A stretch of DNA of 36,621 nt from a bacterium (GCA_029210965.1 JARGFZ010000026.1:1-36621), one strand, 5' to 3'. Positions 16,610 to 24,548 are shown, counted from the stretch's first letter. Notes: a model not told the origin generated them from the sequence alone. Program-made: numbers and translations.

Positions 16610-17065
16610 ATGCTTACAGCTTCCCAGATAATGACAAAACAGTTCCTCACTATCTTGCCCGAGATGAGCGTTGAAGAGTTGGCCAGACTGCTTCTTCGGG
16701 AAGATGTTACCGGTGCCGTGGTCATAGATAAAAAAGGAAAACTGCTGGGAGTGGTGACGGAGGGGGACCTTATCGCAAAGGAGAAGAACCTCCATCTTCC
16801 CACGGTAGTTTCCCTCTTCGATTCCGCTATCTACCTTGGAACATCCGAACATTTTAAGGACGAACTGCACAAGATGGTAGCTACAAAGGTGGATGATATT
16901 TTCACCAAGGCCCCTGTTACTATCGACCTGAACACTTTCCTGGCTGATATCGCGACTATCATGTCAGAAAAAAGAATCCATTTCCTTCCTGTAATGCATG
17001 AAGGGAGAGTGGAGGGGGTTGTCGGGCGAAGAGAAATTCTGCGGGCCCTGGCGGAAGGGAGCTGA
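16610..17065 (+). CDS. CBS-domain pair protein
   Basis: A 151-residue protein made of two CBS motifs (about residues 5-55 and 92-148) with SQIMTKQFLTILPEMSVEELA at the start and HFLPVMHEGRVEGVVGRRE near the end. Such stand-alone Bateman modules bind adenine nucleotides and sense energy state, but no effector domain is present to say what it controls. It lies three bases after nnr and overlaps tsaE by one base, so it is part of the operon. Recalled synteny puts a similar gene here in some Deltaproteobacteria. Confidence 0.9.
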   Translation: MLTASQIMTKQFLTILPEMSVEELARLLLREDVTGAVVIDKKGKLLGVVTEGDLIAKEKNLHLPTVVSLFDSAIYLGTSEHFKDELHKMVATKVDDIFTKAPVTIDLNTFLADIATIMSEKRIHFLPVMHEGRVEGVVGRREILRALAEGS

Positions 17066-17580
17066 TGAAGCACGGGACCCGGCTGTTACTGGAAACTCCC
17101 GAAGAGATGCTGGCACTGGGACAACGCCTGGGTGCAATCCTTTTCGACGGGGCGGTTATCGGGTTGTCAGGCCCTCTGGGAGCCGGGAAGACAACCCTGG
17201 CAAGAGGTATTGCTGATGGGATGAGGATCGATGACGGATACGTCGTCTCCAGCCCGACCTACACCATTATGCAGAGTTACCCTTGCCTGGAGCGTGAACT
17301 TCACCACATGGACCTCTACAGGATAACGAATTCTGACGATCTTGATTCTACAGGATACAGGGACCATGTCGGGGGGAACGCTGTCTTCATTGTGGAGTGG
17401 CCAGAGAGGGAACCATCGGTTCTGACCTCGGAGCACCTCATCGTAAATATTGATTACCGGGAAAAGGGCAGGGACGTCACATTTGTCCCGTCGGGCGATC
17501 TTTACGAAGAGTTGGCGAAACGGGTTGTGGGTGTGTTTAGCTTAAACTGCTCGACACGGAGACACGGAGACACGGAGTGA
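17065..17580 (+). CDS. tsaE: tRNA threonylcarbamoyladenosine ATPase subunit TsaE
   Basis: A 171-residue P-loop ATPase with Walker A GPLGAGKT at 36-43, SSPTYTIMQSY, HMDLYRI and a VEWPER-type motif. With TsaB and TsaD it makes the t6A37 modification of ANN-decoding tRNAs. The start overlaps the stop of the CBS gene, with GGAAGGGAG upstream. The last nine residues (STRRHGDTE) and the stop codon are encoded by an octamer repeat (GACACGGA) that begins the intergenic array, so this tail is not ancestral protein sequence. Confidence 0.94.
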   Translation: MKHGTRLLLETPEEMLALGQRLGAILFDGAVIGLSGPLGAGKTTLARGIADGMRIDDGYVVSSPTYTIMQSYPCLERELHHMDLYRITNSDDLDSTGYRDHVGGNAVFIVEWPEREPSVLTSEHLIVNIDYREKGRDVTFVPSGDLYEELAKRVVGVFSLNCSTRRHGDTE

Positions 17581-17620
17581 AATACGCTGCGTCACCGCGT
17601 CATTTCTTTTCCCTGCGTCA
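17553..17620. repeat. Octamer fold-back array overlapping the tsaE 3' end
   Basis: Three near-perfect GACACGGA units at 17553-17577, then a partial complementary arm with TGCGTCAC, CGCGTCA and TGCGTCA at about 17585-17620. The left arm encodes the tsaE C-terminus. Confidence 0.75.
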
Positions 17621-17623
17621 TAA

Positions 17624-17652
17624 TTGACACCGTTCAGAGCCGGTGCTATGAG
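17624..17652 (+). promoter_or_regulatory. Sigma70-like promoter for the aminotransferase gene
   Basis: -35 TTGACA at 17624-17629 (perfect), 17-bp spacer, -10 TATGAG at 17647-17652 (4/6). A start near 17659 gives a leader of about 63 bases. It sits just after the fold-back array that ends the upstream operon. Confidence 0.55.
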
Positions 17653-17683
17653 AAGCGATTGCTGCTGCGGGTTATAAACATTT

Positions 17684-17711
17684 GGAACCCGGAACCCTAA
17701 ACTCTAAACGG
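17684..17711. repeat. Four degenerate heptamers before the aminotransferase
   Basis: Units GGAACCC, GGAACCC, TAAACTC and TAAACGG in tandem within the leader, ending about ten bases before the ATG. Confidence 0.55.
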
Positions 17712-17721
17712 GAATATTGAC

Positions 17722-18894
17722 ATGGAAGAATTTTATCGGATCGAAAGACTGCCGCCATACGTATTTAACATCGTCAATGAGCAAAAATACAAGGCGAGAG
17801 TGCGTGGCGAGGATATCGTGGATTTCGGTATGGGTAATCCAGATTTGCCGACCCCCAAACACATTGTGGATAAACTGATTTCCGCCGCCAGTGATCCGAG
17901 GAACCACCGCTACTCGGTGTCCAGAGGTATCGGGAGGCTGCGTGGGGCAATGGCCGACTGGTACAAACGCCGCTACGATGTGGATCTGGATCCGGAAAGT
18001 GAAGTGGTGGCCACCATAGGTTCCAAGGAAGGTATCTCCCATCTCGTCTTGGCTGTAGCGGCTCCAGGTGACGTTGTCATGGTGCCTGATCCCTGTTACC
18101 CGATCCATTTCTACAGTGCAGTCATCGCTAATGCGGATGTTCGCAGTGTTCCCCTTATGGACGATGAGGATGAATTTTTAGCGCGTATCGAGAGTGCCGT
18201 AAAAAGCCTTTGGCCCAGGCCAAAAATGCTGGTGCTCAACTACCCGAACAACCCGACCACCAAGGTCGTGAACCTTTCCTTTTTTGAGAAGGTCGTAGAA
18301 CTTGCCCGTGAATACAAATTTTATGTTGTCCATGATCTGGCTTACGCTGACCTGGTCTTTGACGGTTACGAAGCTCCCAGCTTTCTTCAGGCCCCGGGAG
18401 CCAAGGATGTGGGTGTGGAGATATTCACCCTTTCGAAGAGCTACAACATGCCAGGGTGGAGAGTCGGGTTCGTGGCTGGCAACCCGAAACTTGTGGGAGC
18501 ACTGGTCAGGATCAAGAGCTACCTGGATTATGGAATGTTCCAGCCTATTCAAATCGCCTCCATTATAGCTCTCAATGGTCCCGATGACTGTGTCAGGGAG
18601 ATCGTGGATACGTACAAGAACCGCAGAGACTTCCTGGTTTCCGGGCTTAACAGGATCGGGTGGGAGGTTGAGACGCCCAAGGCGACCATGTTCCTCTGGG
18701 CTCCCATTCCCGAACAGTACAGGGAAATGGGTAGTCTGGAGTTCTCCCTCATGGCAATGGAAAAGACCAAGGTTGCAGTAGCCCCTGGCATCGGTTTTGG
18801 TGAAGGAGGAGACGGGTTCGTTCGGTTCGCACTGGTCGAGAACGAACATCGCACCAAACAGGCGATAAAAGGCCTTAAAACGCTTTTCGAATAG
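17722..18894 (+). CDS. alaC: PLP-dependent class I aminotransferase, AlaC-like
   Basis: A 390-residue fold-type I aminotransferase. Lys239 in [14 protein letters not shown] is the PLP Schiff-base lysine. LNYPNNPT (about 172-179) and the Asp/Tyr of [14 protein letters not shown] are the usual cofactor contacts. The opening [20 protein letters not shown] and [13 protein letters not shown] strongly recall glutamate-pyruvate transaminase AlaC (YfdZ). An LL-diaminopimelate or other aspartate-family aminotransferase is the main alternative, because asd follows directly. The specificity is therefore less sure than the fold. RBS is weak. Confidence 0.85.
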   Translation: MEEFYRIERLPPYVFNIVNEQKYKARVRGEDIVDFGMGNPDLPTPKHIVDKLISAASDPRNHRYSVSRGIGRLRGAMADWYKRRYDVDLDPESEVVATIGSKEGISHLVLAVAAPGDVVMVPDPCYPIHFYSAVIANADVRSVPLMDDEDEFLARIESAVKSLWPRPKMLVLNYPNNPTTKVVNLSFFEKVVELAREYKFYVVHDLAYADLVFDGYEAPSFLQAPGAKDVGVEIFTLSKSYNMPGWRVGFVAGNPKLVGALVRIKSYLDYGMFQPIQIASIIALNGPDDCVREIVDTYKNRRDFLVSGLNRIGWEVETPKATMFLWAPIPEQYREMGSLEFSLMAMEKTKVAVAPGIGFGEGGDGFVRFALVENEHRTKQAIKGLKTLFE

Positions 18895-18928
18895 TTTTTG
18901 TTATTCACCAGATGCATTGGTATTTCCT

Positions 18929-18956
18929 CTGCACCCTGCACTTTATACTCTGCACT
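18929..18956. repeat. Heptamer array (CTGCACT type) before asd
   Basis: Units CTGCACC, CTGCACT, TTATACT and CTGCACT in tandem. The unit resembles the CTACACT array at 2577-2632. No inverted arm is clear. Confidence 0.65.
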
Positions 18957-18981
18957 GTTTTTTCGAGAGGGGGCACAACAA

Positions 18982-20004
18982 ATGAGTCAGAAAAAGTTCA
19001 ACGTAGCCATAGCCGGAGCCACTGGAGCCGTAGGCGAATTGATGGTCCAGGTTCTGGAGGAGCGGAATTTTCCTGTCGGCGAGATGCGATACCTCGCTTC
19101 CTCCCGATCGGCAGGCAAAGTCCTCAAGTGGAAAGGTGAAGACCTTGTCATTCAGGAAATGACCAAGGAGTCCTTCGAGGGTATTGACATTGCACTGTTT
19201 TCGGCGGGCGGAGGACGCAGCAAGGAGTTCGCGCCTGCAGCAGTGGCGGCCGGAGCGGTGGTCGTTGACAACTCGTCGGCCTTCAGGATGGATGAGGACA
19301 TTCCCCTGGTAGTGCCCGAGGTAAATCCGGAGGATATCGGGCAGTACACGAAGAGAGGGATCATAGCTAATCCGAACTGCACTACCATCATTATGATAGT
19401 GGCCTTAAAGCCCCTGTACGACTATGCCGGGATAAAAAGGGTCGTGGTCTCCAGCTACCAGTCATCCAGCGGTGCAGGTGCCCAGGCAATGGCTGAACTG
19501 GTTAAGCAGACGAAAGACTGGAGCGCGGGAAAGCCCCTGGAAGTATCGGCTTTCCAGCATCAGCTTCTTTTCAACGTTATTCCCCATGTGGACTCCTTCG
19601 CCGACAACGGCTTCACGAAGGAAGAAATGAAGATGCACAACGAGACCCGCAAGATGCTTCACGATGACCAGATCCAGGTTTCGGCTACCTGTGTCCGGGT
19701 TCCAGTCCTGACTGCTCACTCCGAATCGGTCACCATCGAGACGGAAAGAGAGCTCACAGTTGAAAAAGCACGGGAACTTTTACATGGTGCCCCTGGTGTT
19801 GAGGTGCTCGATGACCCGGCTTCCAACGCCTATCCAATGCCTCTTTTCGTTGCAGGACAGGATACCTGTTACGTGGGGAGGATCAGGAAGGATTTCTCTA
19901 CAGCCAATGCGCTTTCCCTCTGGGTAGTAGGTGATCAGCTCCGAAAAGGTGCGGCTACCAACGCTGTGCAAATAGCTGAAATCCTCGCACAGAATTACCT
20001 GTAG
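18982..20004 (+). CDS. asd: Aspartate-semialdehyde dehydrogenase
   Basis: From the ATG at 18982 the protein has 340 residues. The NADP-binding loop GATGAVGE is at about 12-19 and the catalytic Cys133 lies in IANPNCTTI. QYQSSSGAGAQ-like and RVPVLTAHSE segments complete the pattern. It reduces aspartyl phosphate to the semialdehyde, the branch point to lysine/diaminopimelate, threonine and methionine. A longer frame from 18898 runs through the heptamer array and is rejected, because GAGAGGGGG precedes the chosen ATG. It lies 87 bases after the aminotransferase, so co-transcription is likely. Confidence 0.95.
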   Translation: MSQKKFNVAIAGATGAVGELMVQVLEERNFPVGEMRYLASSRSAGKVLKWKGEDLVIQEMTKESFEGIDIALFSAGGGRSKEFAPAAVAAGAVVVDNSSAFRMDEDIPLVVPEVNPEDIGQYTKRGIIANPNCTTIIMIVALKPLYDYAGIKRVVVSSYQSSSGAGAQAMAELVKQTKDWSAGKPLEVSAFQHQLLFNVIPHVDSFADNGFTKEEMKMHNETRKMLHDDQIQVSATCVRVPVLTAHSESVTIETERELTVEKARELLHGAPGVEVLDDPASNAYPMPLFVAGQDTCYVGRIRKDFSTANALSLWVVGDQLRKGAATNAVQIAEILAQNYL

Positions 20005-20020
20005 GAAAATCCTGTGCGAG
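19984..20020 (+). terminator. Hairpin spanning the asd stop codon
   Basis: CTCGCACAG (19984-19992) and CTGTGCGAG (20012-20020) are perfectly complementary around a 19-base loop that contains the stop codon and a GGAAAATCC palindrome. No T-run follows, so termination is uncertain. Confidence 0.35.
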
Positions 20021-20130
20021 AGCCCAAAGTCCAAGGTCCAAGGTCCAAAAGTAGATCGCATACCGAAAAAACAAGCAGGAGTAATTCTGCTTCAGCACTT
20101 TCTTTGGCCTTTGGGCTTTGGGCTTTGGGC
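20021..20130. repeat. Heptamer fold-back array with four units per arm
   Basis: Left arm 20021-20048: AGCCCAA, AGTCCAA, GGTCCAA, GGTCCAA. Right arm 20103-20130: TTTGGCC then three TTTGGGC units, the reverse complement of the left pattern. The 54-base spacer has no gene. The right arm abuts the start of the EcfT gene. Confidence 0.8.
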
Positions 20131-20138
20131 TTGCATTT

Positions 20139-20948
20139 ATGTCCTTTCTGAATATAGCCCTTGGCAACTATTATCCCGCGGAATCTTTTGTCCACAGCCT
20201 GGATCCCAGGCTGAAGATAATATCCCTGGCTGTCATGATGCTGATCACATTTGCGGTTGCTGGCCTGGCAGCTATTTTTCTTCACACCGCAATTGTGCTG
20301 GGGCTGGTACTCCTTTCCAGTATCCCTCTGAGAGTTTTCTACAAAGGGTTGCGACTGTTTGTTTTCCTTTTCTTTTTTACGGCCGTACTGCATCTGTTCT
20401 TCACACCAGGTACACCGGTTGTGGAATTTACAACGCCTTTCAGTATTACCATCACTGAAGAGGGGATAAGCCGGGGCGCACTGATATCCTGGAGACTGCT
20501 CACCGTTATAGCCCTCTCATCCCTGCTCACCTACACGACAAGCCCGCTATCTATAACAAGAGGTCTTGAATCGCTTTTGGCCCCTCTTGCCCGTCTTCGA
20601 TTCCCTGTCCAGGATTTTTCCCTCATGATGATGATGGCCATCAGGTTCATCCCTGTTCTAACGGATGAAACTGATCGTGTGTGGAAGGCCCAGAGGTCCA
20701 GAGGAGCGGACCTGAGGAGGGGAGGGCTCAAGGTGAGGGCCGCCACCCTCATGTCCATCATACTTCCCGTGTTCATAGGTCTGTTTCGCAGGGCCGACGA
20801 TCTGGCTATGGCACTGGAGGCCCGTGGGTACGTACCTGGAAAGCCCAGGTCGGCCATGTTCCCCCTGAAATGGAAAAGCAGCGACACAATGGCCCTGGTC
20901 TGCCTGGTGCTTTGGGCCTCTACAGTTCTGTTCCTGGCGCTCAGGTAG
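20139..20948 (+). CDS. Energy-coupling factor transporter transmembrane protein EcfT
   Basis: From the ATG at 20139 the protein has 269 residues. It has five to six hydrophobic segments and the two short Arg-Gly coupling motifs of the T component (QRSRGAD near residue 190 and EARGYVPG near 229). The N-terminal SFVHSLDPRLKII is typical of the family. In ECF transporters this subunit links the ATPases to a vitamin- or metal-binding S component. No EcfA or S gene is nearby, so the substrate cannot be read from context. An in-frame TTG at 20118 lies inside the repeat array and is rejected, although the RBS of the chosen start is weak. Confidence 0.87.
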   Translation: MSFLNIALGNYYPAESFVHSLDPRLKIISLAVMMLITFAVAGLAAIFLHTAIVLGLVLLSSIPLRVFYKGLRLFVFLFFFTAVLHLFFTPGTPVVEFTTPFSITITEEGISRGALISWRLLTVIALSSLLTYTTSPLSITRGLESLLAPLARLRFPVQDFSLMMMMAIRFIPVLTDETDRVWKAQRSRGADLRRGGLKVRAATLMSIILPVFIGLFRRADDLAMALEARGYVPGKPRSAMFPLKWKSSDTMALVCLVLWASTVLFLALR

Positions 20949-20969
20949 GCTCGCTTCGTTCGAGTTCCA

Positions 20970-21046
20970 AGTATCAGGTTTCAGGTTTCGTGTTAACTAC
21001 AAACCTCAAACATCAAACATCAAATATCAAATATCAAATATCAAAC
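20970..21046. repeat. Heptamer fold-back array (GGTTTCA / AAACATC type)
   Basis: Left arm 20970-20990: AGTATCA, GGTTTCA, GGTTTCG. After the ten-base spacer TGTTAACTAC comes the right arm 21001-21042 with six units: AAACCTC, AAACATC twice and AAATATC three times. The right arm has twice as many units as the left and its last three are identical, suggesting recent slippage. Confidence 0.8.
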
Positions 21047-21072
21047 ATAACCGGTCTTGTTTGGAGTATCCT

Positions 21073-21804
21073 TTGAGACGAATAAAACTCACCCTGGAAT
21101 ATGATGGTACCGACTTTTCCGGTTGGCAGGTGCAGCCTGACCAGAGGACGGTCCAGGGTGCACTCCAGGAGAGCCTCAGTAACATGATGGGGAGCCAGAT
21201 CAAGGTCATAGGATCCGGACGCACCGATGCGGGAGTTCATGCCGTCGAGCAGGTCGCCCACGCCGATGTCACAAGAGATATTCCGGCGACCAACATAATG
21301 ATGGGGTTAAACAGCTCCCTCGACAGGGATGTGCGGGTACTCGAGTGTGTGGATACGGAACCGGCGTTCCACGCCCAGAGAAGCGCCACAGGAAAGACTT
21401 ACCGGTATATTATTCTCAACGGGCCGCGCCCAACGGCCCTTGACAGATACAGGGTCTGGTACATTCGTCAGCCTCTCGACCTCGAAGCTATGGCGCAGGG
21501 CGCAGCTCACCTGATCGGTGAACAGGATTTTGCGGCTTTCAAATCAGCCGGGGATGAGACGACTACAGTCAGGACCCTCAGGAAAGTGGACATCAAGAAA
21601 ACAGGAGACCACATCGTACTTCTTTTTGAGGCCAACGGTTTTTTAAAACACATGGTTCGGAACCTCACCGGAGCGCTTGTGGAGGTTGGTCAGGGAAAAC
21701 TGTTTCCCGATGACATCAGGCGGCTGCTCCTGGGAAGGTCCAGGGAGAACGCTCCCAAAAAAGCTCCGCCCCAGGGTCTCACTCTTATGCAGGTTACATA
21801 TTAA
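21073..21804 (+). CDS. truA: tRNA pseudouridine(38-40) synthase
   Basis: From the TTG at 21073 the protein has 243 residues. The catalytic Asp52 lies in GSGRTDAGVHA. The MRRIKLTLEYDGTDFSGWQ opening matches the standard TruA N-terminus and selects this start, with GGAG six bases upstream. It isomerises uridines 38-40 in the anticodon arm of many tRNAs. The length is slightly under the E. coli enzyme. It follows a heptamer array and has no clear operon partner downstream. Confidence 0.95.
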   Translation: MRRIKLTLEYDGTDFSGWQVQPDQRTVQGALQESLSNMMGSQIKVIGSGRTDAGVHAVEQVAHADVTRDIPATNIMMGLNSSLDRDVRVLECVDTEPAFHAQRSATGKTYRYIILNGPRPTALDRYRVWYIRQPLDLEAMAQGAAHLIGEQDFAAFKSAGDETTTVRTLRKVDIKKTGDHIVLLFEANGFLKHMVRNLTGALVEVGQGKLFPDDIRRLLLGRSRENAPKKAPPQGLTLMQVTY

Positions 21805-21925
21805 ACCTGGTTTGAGCACCGTAGGTTTTCTGTCCACCATTACTTTAGCTGCGGTGGAAGTACGCGAAGGAACGCGGACGGTGGCAGGGAAAATCCCGAA
21901 TGGGCGACTTGGGGGAAGAGTTGGA

Positions 21926-21960
21926 TCCAGAATGCAGAATTCAGAATCCAGTAGCCAGTA
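21926..21960. repeat. Five heptamers (TNCAGAA / CCAGTA type)
   Basis: Units TCCAGAA, TGCAGAA, TTCAGAA, TCCAGTA and GCCAGTA in tandem. No inverted arm is clear in the rest of the 278-base gap between truA and livF. Confidence 0.65.
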
Positions 21961-22014
21961 AAAAGGCGCGGTTCTTAAATAAAGGCGATAGTATTTACCA
22001 CCGGCTTCTACCTC

Positions 22015-22043
22015 TTGACCCGCAGGGGCAATTTAATTAAACT
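22015..22043 (+). promoter_or_regulatory. Sigma70-like promoter for livF
   Basis: -35 TTGACC at 22015-22020, 17-bp spacer, -10 TAAACT at 22038-22043 (5/6 and 4/6). A start near 22050 leaves a leader of about 33 bases. Confidence 0.45.
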
Positions 22044-22082
22044 CCTGACTCGATTCTAAACCTCATTTATTAAGCGAGCTCA

Positions 22083-22790
22083 ATGCTGAAAATAAATAAC
22101 ATCCACACCTATTACGGTAATATCCACGCCCTGAAGGGCGTGAGCATAGAGGTTTCCGAAGGGGAGATCATAACCCTTATTGGGGCCAACGGTGCCGGAA
22201 AAACGACGACCCTGATGTCTATCTCCGGGGTTGTTCCCATCCGGGAGGGAGAGATCCTTTTCCAGGGAGAACCGATCCACACCAGGCCCCCCGACCAGAT
22301 CGTCGGTCTCGGGATATCTCAGGTTCCGGAGGGTAGACTTATATTCCCCGGGCTTACTGTGATGGAAAACCTGGATATCGGTGCCTTCCTGAGAAAGGAT
22401 AAAGCCGGCATAAAGGAAGATCTGGATTATGTTCTGGATCTGTTCCCGATCCTGGCTGAGCGCCGACACCAGGCGGGAGGCACCTTGAGCGGAGGAGAAC
22501 AGCAGATGCTGGCCATCTCTCGTTCACTCATGGCCAGGCCGCGACTTCTTCTCATGGACGAGCCTTCTCTCGGACTTGCCCCGATCATCGTGGAGCGCAT
22601 TTTCGAGATCATCAGGAAGATCAATCAGGAGAATCAGACGACGATCTTCCTCGTAGAACAGAACGCCAACATGGCTCTGCAGATCGCCCACCGTGGTTAT
22701 GTCATGGAAAACGGGCGCATAACCCTTGTTGACAGTGCCAGAAACCTGGCTACAAACGAGGATGTCAAAAAAGCATATCTGGGGATTTAA
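22083..22790 (+). CDS. livF: Branched-chain amino acid ABC transporter ATP-binding protein LivF
   Basis: A 235-residue ABC ATPase with Walker A GANGAGKT (34-41), signature LSGGEQQ (135-141) and Walker B LLLMDEP (155-161). The IHTYYGNIHALKGVS opening and the EGRLIFPGLTVMENL segment are typical of LivF. With LivG it powers uptake of branched-chain or related amino acids. Unlike the usual livJHMGF order, it stands upstream of livJ and is separated from it by a 318-bp tandem palindromic repeat and a second promoter region. Confidence 0.93.
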   Translation: MLKINNIHTYYGNIHALKGVSIEVSEGEIITLIGANGAGKTTTLMSISGVVPIREGEILFQGEPIHTRPPDQIVGLGISQVPEGRLIFPGLTVMENLDIGAFLRKDKAGIKEDLDYVLDLFPILAERRHQAGGTLSGGEQQMLAISRSLMARPRLLLMDEPSLGLAPIIVERIFEIIRKINQENQTTIFLVEQNANMALQIAHRGYVMENGRITLVDSARNLATNEDVKKAYLGI

Positions 22791-22803
22791 AATCCTGACG
22801 TTG

Positions 22804-23127
22804 AATATTGATGACTTCGCAAAAAGTCATCAATGCGCCCCTGCCGGGGCGCCCAAATCAATGACCGGCAGTATAAGTCATTGATTTGTAAGGAAAGCGA
22901 AAATGACACTTTTCGCTTTCCGTGGAGCAAAAAGCCAATAATGGACTTTTTGCGACCATATCAATATTGATGACTTCGCAAAAAGTCATCAATGCGCCCC
23001 TGCCGGGGCGCCCAAATCAATGACCGGCAGTATAAGTCATTGATTTGTAAGGAAAGCGAAAATGACACTTTTCGCTTTCCGTGGAGCAAAAAGCCAATAA
23101 TGGACTTTTTGCGACCATATCAATATT
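22804..23127. mobile_element. Tandem pair of MITE-like palindromic elements
   Basis: Two almost identical 159-bp copies (22804-22962 and 22963-23121) separated and flanked by the direct repeat AATATT(GAT). Each copy holds five hairpins: TGATGACTT/AAGTCATCA, GCGCCCC/GGGGCGC, AAATCAATGAC/GTCATTGATTT, GGAAAGCGAAAA/TTTTCGCTTTCC and a terminal AAAAAG/CTTTTT stem. The ends share an inverted 12-bp core TCGCAAAAAGTC. No open frame of significance is present. It splits livF from the other liv genes. Confidence 0.85.
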
Positions 23128-23196
23128 ACGCAGGATTTTAAATATGGAAAAGCCTGAAGCGGTATTCAACCTCTGTTTAGGGAGTGTATTTCCATA

Positions 23197-23235
23197 CTTG
23201 CAATCCGATGGTCCCGGTTATTTAAAGATTGCAAG
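23197..23235 (+). promoter_or_regulatory. Inverted repeat upstream of livJ
   Basis: CTTGCAATC (23197-23205) and GATTGCAAG (23227-23235) are perfect complements with a 21-base gap. They lie just before a TTGACG at 23249, where an activator or repressor could bind. The regulator is unknown. The remainder of the 268-base region 23128-23395 holds no gene. Confidence 0.4.
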
Positions 23236-23248
23236 TTTACGGTTTTTG

Positions 23249-23277
23249 TTGACGCCGTCAAATGTTCAGGATAAGTA
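23249..23277 (+). promoter_or_regulatory. Weak promoter candidate for livJ
   Basis: -35 TTGACG at 23249-23254 with a 17-bp spacer to TAAGTA at 23272-23277. The -10 is poor, which would fit a promoter needing an activator at the adjacent inverted repeat. The leader would be over 100 bases. Confidence 0.25.
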
Positions 23278-23395
23278 TTGGGTTTATGTAAAAAACCGCT
23301 GACGCAAATCAAATCATATAGCAGTTTTCCCTTTTGGTGGGGGACCTGCCGGACCGCTCCACAGGGGTGTTTTCTAATACCAAGGAGGTGTTTGG

Positions 23396-24526
23396 ATGAG
23401 AAGGGTAATGTGTATCGCAGTTGTTGTCATGATGGTCATGGCTCTAATGATCACTGGTTGCTCGAAAAAAGAAGAACCGGTACAAGCCATAAAAGTTGGC
23501 GTTGCAGGTCCCCACAGTGGTGACCTGGCATCCTACGGCATACCGACTGTTCGCGCTGCCGAACTGGTAGTCGAAGAGATCAATGCCAAGGGTGGCGTTC
23601 TTGGCCGGCCAGTGGAACTCCTTATCGAGGACGATGTATGTAAACCTGAAGTGGCTACCAATACCGCCACCAAGCTGGTTTCCGACGGGGCCGTTGTCGT
23701 TGTGGGGCACGTTTGTTCAGGGGCCACCAAGGCGGCTCTCGGGATCTACAACGATGCCGGTGTTATCGTCATGTCCCCGTCCGCTACAAATCCGGATCTG
23801 ACCCAGAGTGGTGACTATCCCAACTTCTACCGCACTATCGCTTCAGATGACCTGCAGGCCAAGCTGGGAGTTGATTACACCGTTAACACACTGGGGGCCA
23901 AGAAGGTTGCAGTCCTTCACGACAAAGGTGACTACGGCAAAGGATACGCCGAGTTTGCCAAGAAATACCTGGAGGAGATGCCTGGAGTCGAGGTAACCCT
24001 GTTTGAGGGAGTCACCCCCGGGGCCGTCGATTACAGCGCCATCGTTCAGAAGGTAGGACAGTCTGGTGCCGAGGCAGTCGTTTACGGTGGATACCATCCT
24101 GAGGCCTCCAAGATCGTCACCCAGATGAAGAAGAAGAAGATGGACATCTTTTTCGTTTCAGACGACGGTGTTAAGGATGTGACTTTCATCAAGGTCGCGG
24201 GCGATTACGCTGAGGGTGTATACGCTTCCGGCCCCATGGATGTTTCCGATCTGCCCATGTACCAGAAGGCCGTTGAGGCTCACAAGGCCAAGTACGGTGA
24301 GGAGCCTGGCGCCTTTTTCAAGGAGGGTTATGCCGCAACGATCGCGCTGCTCAACGCCATCGAGAAGGCCGGATCCACCGAATCTGCTGCCATCGAAAAG
24401 GTGCTTCGCAGCCAGTTTGTTGACACGTCGGTGGGCAATATCTCCTTCGACGCGAAGGGCGATGCCATCGGTGTCGGATTCTCCATGTACAAGGTTGTTA
24501 ACGGAGAATACGTAGAACAGAAATAA
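23396..24526 (+). CDS. livJ: Branched-chain amino acid ABC transporter substrate-binding lipoprotein
   Basis: A 376-residue periplasmic binding protein of the Leu/Ile/Val type. A lipoprotein signal ends at Cys22 (ALMITGC), so the protein is likely tethered to the membrane. The KVGVAGPHSGDLASYG opening, VGHVCSGATKAALGIY and SPSATNPDLTQ segments are typical of LivJ/LivK. RBS AAGGAGG lies seven bases upstream. It is followed by a strong hairpin and then livH, so the binding protein is probably made in excess of the permease. The exact ligand (branched-chain or other amino acids) cannot be told by eye. Confidence 0.93.
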   Translation: MRRVMCIAVVVMMVMALMITGCSKKEEPVQAIKVGVAGPHSGDLASYGIPTVRAAELVVEEINAKGGVLGRPVELLIEDDVCKPEVATNTATKLVSDGAVVVVGHVCSGATKAALGIYNDAGVIVMSPSATNPDLTQSGDYPNFYRTIASDDLQAKLGVDYTVNTLGAKKVAVLHDKGDYGKGYAEFAKKYLEEMPGVEVTLFEGVTPGAVDYSAIVQKVGQSGAEAVVYGGYHPEASKIVTQMKKKKMDIFFVSDDGVKDVTFIKVAGDYAEGVYASGPMDVSDLPMYQKAVEAHKAKYGEEPGAFFKEGYAATIALLNAIEKAGSTESAAIEKVLRSQFVDTSVGNISFDAKGDAIGVGFSMYKVVNGEYVEQK

Positions 24527-24548
24527 ATTTTGAACCGATCCCTGGAAG

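Noticed and set aside
22804-23127. Assembly duplication as the cause of the tandem 159-bp copies
   Set aside because: Related copies occur at two distant loci with independent flanking repeats, so the element is real; a collapsed or duplicated tandem count cannot be excluded without read data.
23331-23350. GG-N10-GC pattern resembling a sigma54 promoter before livJ
   Set aside because: The GG and GC spacing fits, but only part of the TGGCAC and TTGC boxes match, and the run of G makes a chance match likely.
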